NCBI GenBank assembly: GCA_963776465.1
Contig: CAVZMV010000002.1
Span: forward strand, 1,798,001-1,862,000
Origin: DASRHK01 sp963776465
GTDB lineage: Bacteria > Pseudomonadota > Gammaproteobacteria > Nevskiales > Nevskiaceae
Length of the DNA stretch: 64,000 bases
Direction: 5' to 3'
Part shown: positions 57,554 to 64,000 of the stretch, one piece after another
Layout of the letters: each line of letters opens with the position of its first letter
Numbering within the stretch: the stretch's first letter is position 1
Program-made: the position numbers and the translations under genes
The notes under the pieces: generated by a model
Database searches by the model: none
Told to the model about the DNA's origin: nothing
The model's input: the letters and a program-made list of their open reading frames with translations, nothing else

Positions 57554-57719
57554 GGCTTCGCTTACGGAGTGCCGGCGACGGCGTTCGCGCGCGACTCCGG
57601 GGTCGCGCTAATTCGACCATCCATGTGTCAAATAGCGCTCGCCGCAGCGTCCCTGCTGCGGCGACCCACTCCGCGCGCGCGAACGCAAGCGCGTCGAACG
57701 TCACTCCGTAAGCGAAGCC
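57554..57719. repeat. 166-base palindromic element, MITE- or REPIN-like
   Basis: Perfect 18-base terminal inverted repeats GGCTTCGCTTACGGAGTG (57554–57571) and its complement (57702–57719). Inside are a second pair of 13 bases, GCGTTCGCGCGCG (57581–57593) and 57674–57686, and a central hairpin CCGCAGC/GCTGCGG (57642–57661). No coding frame is evident. Target-site duplication not seen. Confidence 0.7.
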
Positions 57720-57733
57720 AGCACCTCCGAGCG

Positions 57734-57827
57734 GCCGGTACGGCTTGCCGGGGGCGTGTGGCGCCAGGGATGGCGCCACTCGAGGCTGACGGAGCTTTTA
57801 AGTCGTCCCCCGGCAAGCCGTACCGGC
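57734..57827. repeat. 94-base nested palindrome
   Basis: Perfect 21-base arms, GCCGGTACGGCTTGCCGGGG(G) at 57734–57754 and its complement at 57807–57827. Inside is a hairpin GTGGCGCCA/TGGCGCCAC with loop GGGA (57758–57779). It ends 56 bases before the MerR/TPR gene. Confidence 0.75.
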
Positions 57828-57883
57828 GATCGGATTGCGCGTCGGGCCTTACGTGGCCCGCAGAGAAACGGGACAATATCGGC

Positions 57884-58709
57884 ATGAACCAGTACCGGCG
57901 TCCGCGACGTCGAGAAAATGCTGCGGTTGCCGCGCAGCACCATCCGTGCGCTGATCGATGCGGGCTTCGTGGCGCCTGCGCGCGGGCCGCGCAACACCTT
58001 GCTGTTCTCTTTCCAGGACCTGATCGTGCTGCGCACGGCGCAGACGCTGGCCGCGGCCAAGGTGCCGGCCAAGCGCATCAACCGCTCGCTCAAGGAGCTG
58101 CGTCGGCAGCTGCCGGAGACGATGCCGCTGACCGGCCTGTCGATCGGCGCAGTGGGCGAGCACGTCGTCGTGCGCGACGGCGCCACGCGCCGGCAGGTCG
58201 AGTCCGGCCAGTACCTGCTCTCCTTCGAGGGCGATCCCAGGTCCGGCTCGCTCAGCGTCGTCGAGACCAGGCCAAAGCCGCAGGCGCGTCCGCCGATCGA
58301 CGCGCAGACCTGGTTCGACCGCGGCCTGGAGCTTGAGCAGCAGAACATGCAGGCCGCGCAGGACGCCTATCGCGAAGCGGTCAAGGCCGATGGCTGCCGG
58401 CTCGACGCGCGCATCAACCTCGGCCGGCTGCTGCACGAGGCCGGGCGCCACGCGGAGGCCGAGAAGGTCTATCGCGACGCCATCACCGCCTGCGGCGGCG
58501 ACGCGCTGCTGCTCTACAACCTGGCGGTGCTGCTCGAAGACATGGGCAAGCACGCCGACGCCGTGGCCATGTACTTGTCGGCGCTGCGCGCCGATCCGGA
58601 GCTGGCTGACGGCCACTACAACCTGGCGCTGCTGTGCGAGCGCCTGGGCAAGGCCAAGGATGCGATCCGCCACATGTCGCAGTACCGCCGGCTCGTCGGC
58701 GGGGCGTAA
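57884..58709 (+). CDS. MerR-type HTH plus TPR protein, frameshift after the fifth codon
   Basis: ATG 57884 reads MNQYR; one extra base at about 57897–57899 shifts the frame, after which VRDVEKMLRLPRSTIRALID continues a MerR-like winged helix-turn-helix. The rest (from 57918, 263 aa as an unbroken frame) has a linker (RPKPQARPPIDAQTWFDRGLELEQQNM). It then has three TPR units (AQDAYREAVKADGC, AEAEKVYRDAITACGG, ADAVAMYLSALRADPELADGHYNLA). A transcription regulator that senses a protein partner is likely; target unknown. It lies next to ku. Confidence 0.8.
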
Positions 58710-58809
58710 GGCTTCGCACACCCCACCGTCCGTCACCGTCCGGCGACGTACCGAGAACATTTCCCAAGTACGCGAAAACTCTTCCGCTTGAGCCCCGCGG
58801 AGAAGCGCC

Positions 58810-60108
58810 ATGCGTTCGAGCCGGATGTTTTTGGGTTTCGCCGGCGCAGCACTTGTAGCGTCGTCCCTCATCGGCACCAGCGCCGCCTCGGCGGCGGGCT
58901 ACTACGCGCAGGGCGGCCGCATCCACGACCCGAGCGGCCGCGTGCTGCAGATCCGCGGCATCAGCCACTTCGGGTTCAACGACACCATCCTGGTCCCCGA
59001 ATACCTCTGGGAGATGGGCTGGAAGCAGCAGATCGCGCAGATCAAGAGCCTGGGCTTCAACGCGGTGCGTCTGCCGTTCGCGCCCGACACGTTCTACAAC
59101 ACCACGCCGGTCGACGAGCTGTCCTTCATCAACCCCGAGCTCAACCCTGACCTCCTCGGCAAGACCTCGCTGCAGGTGCTGGATATGTGGATGGCCGAGG
59201 CCGATCGGCAGGGGCTCTACATCCTGCTCGACTTCCACACGGTGTCGCGGCTGGCTGCGGTGCCGCAGTGGTTCATCGCCGATCCGGCCGACTACCACCT
59301 GACGTACAACGGCCAGGCCTACACCGAGGCCGACTGGATCCGCGATCTCAAGCTTGCGGTCACGCGCTACGCCGGCAATCCGCACCTGATGGGCATCGAC
59401 CTGTACAACGAGCCCAACAGCAACGTGCGCTGGGGCCCGGGCGATCCCCACGGCGTCGCGCCGGAGTTCTACTGGCGCCGCGCAGCCAGCGCCGCGGCCA
59501 CCGCCGTGCTGCAAGCCAATCCCAACGTGCTGGTGTTCGTCGAGGGCATCAACGGCAACTTCGACGGCATCGAGGACTCGACCATCCCGATGGACTGGGG
59601 CGAGGATCTGCAGCCGCAGGTGTACCAGCCGCTCGACATCCCTGCGTCCAAGCTCGTTCTGTCACCGCACACCTATGGGCCGGACGTGTTCAACAAGGAC
59701 ACGTTCGACGCACCACTGTTTCCGGCGAACCTCGCCAGGGACTGGGACACGCTGTTCGGCGATCTGCACCCGGCATATGCACTGGTGGTCGGGGAGTGGG
59801 GCGGCAATTACGGCAAGGGATCCAGCGGGCTCAAGGACGTGCTCTGGCAGAACGCGTTCGTCGAGTACCTGATCAGCCGCAACATGCGCGACACGTTCTA
59901 CTGGGCCTACACGCCGAACAGCTTCGACGCTGGCGGCATCCTCGACGACAACCTGAGGGTCCGGCAGGACAAGATGGCGCTGTTGCGCACGCTGTGGGGT
60001 GTCGAGCCGGTCGCAGGGCCTGCCAAGTCCGAAGCCACCGGCGGCGCGCTGGGGCTGATCCTGCTAGTGGCGCTCGGTGCGGGCGCGATCGTCCGTCGAA
60101 GGGGATAG
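58810..60108 (+). CDS. GH5-family glycosidase with GlyGly-CTERM-like tail
   Basis: A 432-aa secreted glycoside hydrolase of clan A (GH5, cellulase-like). Signal peptide FAGAALVASSLIGTSAASA, then a TIM barrel with the acid/base Glu201 in DLYNEPN and the nucleophile Glu329 in VVGEWGG. The last 25 residues (GGALGLILLVALGAGAIVRRRG) form a Gly-Gly, hydrophobic helix, Arg cluster, as in GlyGly-CTERM sorting signals handled by rhombosortase. Target polysaccharide is likely a beta-glucan or mannan, undetermined. It is about half identical by eye to the second GH5 gene. Confidence 0.88.
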   Translation: MRSSRMFLGFAGAALVASSLIGTSAASAAGYYAQGGRIHDPSGRVLQIRGISHFGFNDTILVPEYLWEMGWKQQIAQIKSLGFNAVRLPFAPDTFYNTTPVDELSFINPELNPDLLGKTSLQVLDMWMAEADRQGLYILLDFHTVSRLAAVPQWFIADPADYHLTYNGQAYTEADWIRDLKLAVTRYAGNPHLMGIDLYNEPNSNVRWGPGDPHGVAPEFYWRRAASAAATAVLQANPNVLVFVEGINGNFDGIEDSTIPMDWGEDLQPQVYQPLDIPASKLVLSPHTYGPDVFNKDTFDAPLFPANLARDWDTLFGDLHPAYALVVGEWGGNYGKGSSGLKDVLWQNAFVEYLISRNMRDTFYWAYTPNSFDAGGILDDNLRVRQDKMALLRTLWGVEPVAGPAKSEATGGALGLILLVALGAGAIVRRRG

Positions 60109-60483
60109 CTCTTCGGGGCTTTCCACGGCCCACGCGCCGGGCCCGTGCACGAACAGCAGCAGCAATCCGCCGGCCATCGCCAGGTTCTTCATGAACATGA
60201 TCGCCTGCATCTGATCGCCGAGCTTGTTGTGGAACAGGCACGCGGACACGACGCAGAACACCGCCAGGCCCAGCGCCGCCCAGCGCGACAGGAATCCGAC
60301 GACGATCGCCAGGCCTCCGCCGATCTCCAGGGCGATCACCACGGGTAGCAGCGCCGCCGGCGCGCCGACGGATTGCATGTAGGCCGCCGTGCCGGCGTAG
60401 CCCGCGCCGAGCTTGGCCATCCCCGACATCAGGAAGATCTGCGCGAGGAGCAGCCGCGCGACGAGTACGATCGCATTATTCAT
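60064..60483 (-). CDS. DoxX-family membrane protein
   Basis: A 139-aa inner-membrane protein of the DoxX/SURF4-like family, with four hydrophobic helices and the family pattern ARLLLAQIFLMSGMAKL (1st helix), LEIGGGLAIVVGFLSRWAALGLA and DQMQAIMFMKNLAMAGGLLLL. Function is uncertain (redox or membrane-associated). The 3' end overlaps GH5 by 45 bases on the other strand. Confidence 0.88.
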   Translation of the reverse strand: MNNAIVLVARLLLAQIFLMSGMAKLGAGYAGTAAYMQSVGAPAALLPVVIALEIGGGLAIVVGFLSRWAALGLAVFCVVSACLFHNKLGDQMQAIMFMKNLAMAGGLLLLFVHGPGAWAVESPEELSPSTDDRARTERH

Positions 60484-60748
60484 GGGGCACCTGCAGCGCC
60501 ATGTCGAGATGGCAGCGTTTCAGACAGCGACGCGGCCGCCTCGTTGCGAGGGCTTGGGGAATCCATACCGAAACCCCGGATATTTGTTGCTGCCTCGCGA
60601 CAATAGCGCCGCGTCGTGATTTTTTATCTAATGCGCCTGGGGGCGACGCGTACTAGCGTGTCGCGTGTCGGGGGACTACCCAGTCAGTTTCGAATCCGGT
60701 GCTGCCGCATCCGTCTTCCGACACATCCCGAGGTCCGGGGGAGTGTCC

Positions 60749-62620
60749 ATGCATCGTTTCATCCTCACGCTCGCGCTTTGCGCAGCGTCGCTTGCCAGCA
60801 CAGTTGCGTCCGCCGCGGGTTACTACACACAGGCCGGGAAGATCTACGACGCGGCGGGTCAGGAGGTGCAGATCCGCGGGATCAGCCATCACGGCTTCGC
60901 CGCCGAGATTCTCCAGCCCCAATTCATCTGGACCATGGGCTGGAAGCAGCAGATAGCGGAGATCAAGAGTCTGGGCTTCAACGCGGTGCGTGTGCCGTTC
61001 GTGCCCGACACGCTCTACAACACCACGCCGGTGAACCAGCTCTCCTACGTCGAGCCCAACCTCAACGCGGACCTCATCGGCAAGACGCCGCTGCAGGTGC
61101 TGGACATGTGGATGGCGGAAGCCGATCGCCAGGGCCTCTACGTCATGCTCGATTTCCACAGCGTGTCGAAATTCAGGCAGTACCAGACCTGGTTCGTCGA
61201 CAACCCGGCGGACTACAACCTGATCTACAACAACCAGGCGTACACCAAGGACAACTGGATCCGCGACCTCAAGTTCGTGGCCGCGCGCTACGCGTCGAAT
61301 CCGCACTTCATGGCGATCGACATCTACAACGAGCCCAATGGCCCGGTGCGCTGGTCGACCGGCGATCCCAACGTCACCAACCCGAAGTACTTCTGGAAAG
61401 CGGCGGCCGAAGCTGCGGCTGCGGGCGTGCTCGCGTCCAACCCGAATCTCCTGATCTTCGTGCAGGGTATCGCCGGCAATTTCGACGGCGTGGAGAACTC
61501 CAACATCCCGATGAACTGGGGCGAGGACTTCCAGCCGCACAAGACGCAGCCGCTGGCTATCGCCGCCAACAAGCTGGTGTTCTCTCCGCACACTTACGGC
61601 CCCGACGTCTACATGAAGTCGTCGTTCGGCGCGACCAACTTTCCGGCGAACCTGGCGGCGGACTGGAACACGCTGTTCGGGCGGTTCAGCTCGACCGTCG
61701 CCATCGTTCCCGGCGAGTGGGGCGGACGCTACGGCGTCGGCGGGGTCGGCCAGATGGACGTGACCTGGCAGAACGCCTTCGTGCAGTACATGGTCGGCAA
61801 AGGCATGCGCAACAGCTTCTTCTGGTGCTACACGCCCAACAGCGGCGACACCGGCGGCATCCTCGACGACAACCTGGTCGTGCGCCAGGACAAGGTGGCG
61901 CTGCTCAAGCAGCTGTGGGGCACGTCTTCGTCCACGACCTCGACCGTGAAGTTCGCGGCGAGCGGTTACGCCGTCGGCCAGGCCGCGGGCTCGGTGCGCG
62001 TCTACGTGAGCCGCGCCGGCACCGCCGCCGCGACCGTGAAGTACGCGACCGTGAACGGCACCGCCCTCGCCGGCACGCACTACACCGCGACCAGCGGCAC
62101 GCTGAGCTGGCTGGCAGGCGACACCACGGCGAAGTCGTTCCTGGTCCCGATCAGCAACGCGGCGCCGTTCCAGAACAAGAGGGCCTTCACCGTGCAGCTG
62201 TCGACGCCCACCGGCGCCTCGGTGATCGCGCCCAGCGTGACGACGGTGACGATCACCGGCAGCGTCGTGGCGCCCGGCAACTTCACCTGGTCGGCGACCG
62301 CCTACAGCGCGAGCCAGGGTGCGGGCACGCTCACGGTCGTGGTCAAGCGCAACGCCGGCGTCACCGGCGCGGTGAGCGTGCAGTACCAGACCGTGGACGG
62401 CACCGCCCGCGCGGGCCGGGACTACACCGCCAAGCTCGGCACCTTCAGCTGGGGCGCGGGTGACGGCTCGACGCGCACGTTCTCCGTGCCCATCAGCGGT
62501 GGCTTGCCGTTCCTCGGCAGCCGCGGGTTCTCGCTCAAGCTGTCCAACAACGGCGGCGGCGCGACGCTGGGCACTCCCTACAACGCGTCGGTGACGATCA
62601 AGGGAAGCCTGGCGCAGTAA
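60749..62620 (+). CDS. GH5-family glycosidase with two Calx-beta domains
   Basis: A 623-aa secreted glycosidase. Chosen start is ATG 60749 with GGGGGAG just upstream, giving signal peptide RFILTLALCAASLASTVASA; an ATG at 60665 is less likely. Catalytic barrel (about 24–395) with acid/base Glu195 in DIYNEPN and nucleophile Glu323 in VPGEWGG. Then two Calx-beta domains (about 400–510 and 515–620), each with the family YATVNGTALAGTHYTATSGTL-like block and acidic or Asp-rich loops, likely calcium-binding or cell-surface modules. It shares its catalytic half with the first GH5 gene but swaps the C-terminal part. Confidence 0.88.
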   Translation: MHRFILTLALCAASLASTVASAAGYYTQAGKIYDAAGQEVQIRGISHHGFAAEILQPQFIWTMGWKQQIAEIKSLGFNAVRVPFVPDTLYNTTPVNQLSYVEPNLNADLIGKTPLQVLDMWMAEADRQGLYVMLDFHSVSKFRQYQTWFVDNPADYNLIYNNQAYTKDNWIRDLKFVAARYASNPHFMAIDIYNEPNGPVRWSTGDPNVTNPKYFWKAAAEAAAAGVLASNPNLLIFVQGIAGNFDGVENSNIPMNWGEDFQPHKTQPLAIAANKLVFSPHTYGPDVYMKSSFGATNFPANLAADWNTLFGRFSSTVAIVPGEWGGRYGVGGVGQMDVTWQNAFVQYMVGKGMRNSFFWCYTPNSGDTGGILDDNLVVRQDKVALLKQLWGTSSSTTSTVKFAASGYAVGQAAGSVRVYVSRAGTAAATVKYATVNGTALAGTHYTATSGTLSWLAGDTTAKSFLVPISNAAPFQNKRAFTVQLSTPTGASVIAPSVTTVTITGSVVAPGNFTWSATAYSASQGAGTLTVVVKRNAGVTGAVSVQYQTVDGTARAGRDYTAKLGTFSWGAGDGSTRTFSVPISGGLPFLGSRGFSLKLSNNGGGATLGTPYNASVTIKGSLAQ

Positions 62621-62623
62621 CGG

Positions 62624-63199
62624 TTATTTTTTCGCGGCCGCCCCAGCCTCGACCTCGATGTCCAGCGTCACTTCCTCGCCGATGTTCGGCGAGTAGGTGG
62701 TGACGCCGAACTCCGAGCGCTTGATCGTCGTGGAGAGGTCGGCGCCGCACATCGGCGTCTTCTTCATGGGGTGATCGCCGCACTTGAAGTTCTTCACCTG
62801 CAGCGTCGCCGGCTTGGTGACACCGTGGATCGTCAGGTCGCCGCCGACGCTGGCAAGCTTGTCGCCGTCGAACTTGAAGTCCTTGCCCTTGAAGGTGATG
62901 GTCGGGTACTTGGCGACGTCGAGGAACTCGTTGGTCTTCAGGTGCTCGTCCAGCTTCGCCACGCCGGTGGAGACCGACGCAACGTCGATCGTCGCCTCGA
63001 CGCTGCCGGTCTTCTTGGCCATGTCCAGCGTGATCGTGCCGGACGTCTTGTCGAAACGGCCGCGGTAGGTCGAGTAGCCGAAGTGGCTGATCGAGAAGCT
63101 GGGGAAGGTGTGCCGCTCGTCGATGGTATAGGTCTCCGGCGCCGCGAAGGTGGCGAGGGACGGCGCCATCAGCGCCAGGGTTGCGATGAGTCGTTTCAT
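62624..63199 (-). CDS. YceI-family periplasmic protein, first copy
   Basis: A 191-aa YceI lipocalin-like protein with signal peptide LIATLALMAPSLATFAAP. Features: TYTIDERHTFPSFSISHFGYSTYRGRFDKTSG, then KLDEHLKTNEFLDVAKYPTITFKGK and LTIHGVTKPATLQVK. YceI binds isoprenoid quinones or similar lipids in the periplasm. Stop and start are coupled to the upstream yceI copy (ATGA), forming a minus-strand unit with cytochrome b561. Confidence 0.93.
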   Translation of the reverse strand: MKRLIATLALMAPSLATFAAPETYTIDERHTFPSFSISHFGYSTYRGRFDKTSGTITLDMAKKTGSVEATIDVASVSTGVAKLDEHLKTNEFLDVAKYPTITFKGKDFKFDGDKLASVGGDLTIHGVTKPATLQVKNFKCGDHPMKKTPMCGADLSTTIKRSEFGVTTYSPNIGEEVTLDIEVEAGAAAKK

Positions 63200-63780
63200 G
63201 GATTGCTCCTGTTGAGCGTGAGACGGAAATGAACGGGGACTTCGTTGGCGACGAGATCGTCCTTGTTCCACTCGCCGCCCCCCACGCCGAAGTCGGTGCG
63301 GCGGATCTGGAACTCGCCTGAGGCGATCGCGCTGCCGTCGGGCTGGTTCTTCAGCGTCAGCGGCACGGTGATCTCCCGCGGCTTGCCGCGGATGGAAAGG
63401 CTGCCCTTGACCTCGTAGCGGTCCGGCGCGGTCGCCCGCACCGACGTGCTCTTGAAGGTCGCCTTGGGGAATCCGGATACGTCGAGCCAGGCCTTGTCGC
63501 GCGCGGTGTCGTCGCCTTCCTCCGAGCCGGTGTCGATGCTGCCGACGTCGACGGTCACTTCCGCCGACGACTTTTCGGGCTTGGCCGGATCCAGGTCGAT
63601 CTTCGCCGTGAAGCGCGTGAAGCGTCCGCTGACGGCGACGCCCATCTGCTTCACCGAGAAGCCGATCTCGCTCTTGGCGTAGTTGACGGGTCGCTCGGCT
63701 GCCCACGTCGTCGCGGTAAACGCGAGGAGCAGCACTGCAAAACTGGATTCCCGCCTGCGCGGGAATGACAAGAGTTTCAT
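63196..63780 (-). CDS. YceI-family periplasmic protein, second copy, with REP-derived leader
   Basis: A 194-aa YceI protein. The mature part has YAKSEIGFSVKQMGVAVSGRFTRFTAKIDLD, DTARDKAWLDVSGFPKATFKS and LSIRGKPREITVPLTL. The N-terminal leader reads MKLLSFPRRRESSFAVLLLAFTATTWA; the SFPRRRESS part is the translation of a TTCCCGCCTGCGCGGGAA repeat (63747–63766), placed just before the hydrophobic core of the signal peptide. Its start overlaps the cytochrome b561 stop. Confidence 0.9.
   Translation of the reverse strand: MKLLSFPRRRESSFAVLLLAFTATTWAAERPVNYAKSEIGFSVKQMGVAVSGRFTRFTAKIDLDPAKPEKSSAEVTVDVGSIDTGSEEGDDTARDKAWLDVSGFPKATFKSTSVRATAPDRYEVKGSLSIRGKPREITVPLTLKNQPDGSAIASGEFQIRRTDFGVGGGEWNKDDLVANEVPVHFRLTLNRSNP
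63745..63769. repeat. TTCCCGC palindrome inside yceI signal sequence
   Basis: ATTCCCGC (63747–63754) and GCGGGAAT (63759–63766) form a perfect 8-bp stem around CTGC. This type is dispersed in related genomes and often seen in translated form as SFPRRRES. Confidence 0.85.
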
Positions 63781-64000
63781 TGGGGCGGCCTCAAGAACGG
63801 CGTCATGCGCACGAGAACGTCGTCGCGATCGATGAAGTGATGCTTGAGCGCTGCGGCCGCGTGCAATCCGGCTACGGAGAGCAGCATCCAGATCAGGGTC
63901 TCGTGCACTTCGGACAGGGCGGCGCCCAGTGGCGGGTTCTTGGAGAGCAGGTCCGGGATCGGCAGCACGCCGAACAGCACCGTCTGGAAACCCTTGGCCG
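63777..64000 (-). CDS. Cytochrome b561-type protein, 5' end cut by window edge
   Basis: C-terminal part of a di-heme inner-membrane cytochrome b561 (CybB-like). Visible: GFQTVLFGVLPIPDLL, then LSEVHETLIWMLLSVAGLHAAAALKHHFIDRDDVLVRM, the last helix with two His (heme ligands) and the family ending. The open frame continues to base 64000. Together with the two YceI genes it forms an overlapping minus-strand operon, a pairing seen in many proteobacteria. Confidence 0.88.
   Translation of the reverse strand, partial: AKGFQTVLFGVLPIPDLLSKNPPLGAALSEVHETLIWMLLSVAGLHAAAALKHHFIDRDDVLVRMTPFLRPPQ

Noticed and set aside
57554..57827. CRISPR array
   Set aside because: The repeats are inverted, not direct and evenly spaced, and no cas gene is near.

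Overview
The window is a high-GC chromosomal segment from a proteobacterium. It is most likely a gammaproteobacterium near the Xanthomonadales/Nevskiales/Steroidobacterales. This is an inference from three things: csiV directly behind mfd, the order tRNA-Leu–tig–clpP–clpX–lon, and many REP-type palindromes (GTAGGAGGGGC..., TTCCCGCCTGCGCGGGAA, CCCTCTCCCCC...) of kinds common in those groups. No phage, plasmid, insertion sequence or CRISPR is visible. The gene content is mostly housekeeping and envelope functions.

Layout. 0–4 kb: 3' part of ileS, then lspA and ispH. 4.1–8.2 kb: type IV pilus genes, a pilE-like pilin facing a fimT-pilW-pilX-pilV operon with an oversized PilX and no pilY1. 8.2–11.4 kb: cysI with its DUF934 partner and a ketopantoate-reductase-like gene. 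11.5–18.3 kb: a tight cassette of a class III nucleotide cyclase/ATPase, an outer-membrane lipoprotein-sorting-like protein, and an RND/MMPL exporter carrying a C-terminal cyclic-nucleotide-binding domain. 18.3–25.5 kb: greB, csiV, mfd, a YqhA-type membrane protein, an AidB-like acyl-CoA dehydrogenase and a small lipoprotein. 25.6–27.4 kb: heme/iron ABC transporter HmuUV without its binding protein. 27.5–33.9 kb: tRNA-Leu(UAG), tig, clpP, clpX, lon and a ComEA-like protein, a proteostasis block. 34–42.6 kb: two OmpA-family porins, an acyl-CoA dehydrogenase, an acyl-CoA ligase, an L,D-transpeptidase and folD. 42.8–47.7 kb: a glycine-zipper protein, tRNA-Pro(UGG), a Cys-rich secreted protein, tRNA-Arg(UCU), a FlgO/OmpA-like protein and the DUF4266–DUF3570–ApbE trio. 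47.7–53 kb: an aminotransferase, PhoD, a collagen-like secreted protein, a hydrolase and a DUF4142 protein. 53.1–57.5 kb: DUF72, ligD and ku (NHEJ repair), heavily frameshifted. 57.9–64 kb: a MerR/TPR regulator, two GH5 glycosidases, a DoxX protein, two YceI proteins and a partial cytochrome b561.

Two themes stand out. First, REP palindromes sit not only between genes but inside reading frames (ileS, ligD, yceI), in frame. Second, single-base insertions break ligD about 19 times, DUF72 several times, and greB, an acyl-CoA ligase, a glycine-zipper gene, ku and a MerR/TPR gene once each. The protein resumes correctly after each indel, so sequencing or assembly error is as likely as real decay.

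The only stretch over 300 bases without a gene is 57537–57883, which holds two nested palindromic elements. The gaps at 50915–51185 and 60484–60748 (about 270 bases each) show no gene I can support.
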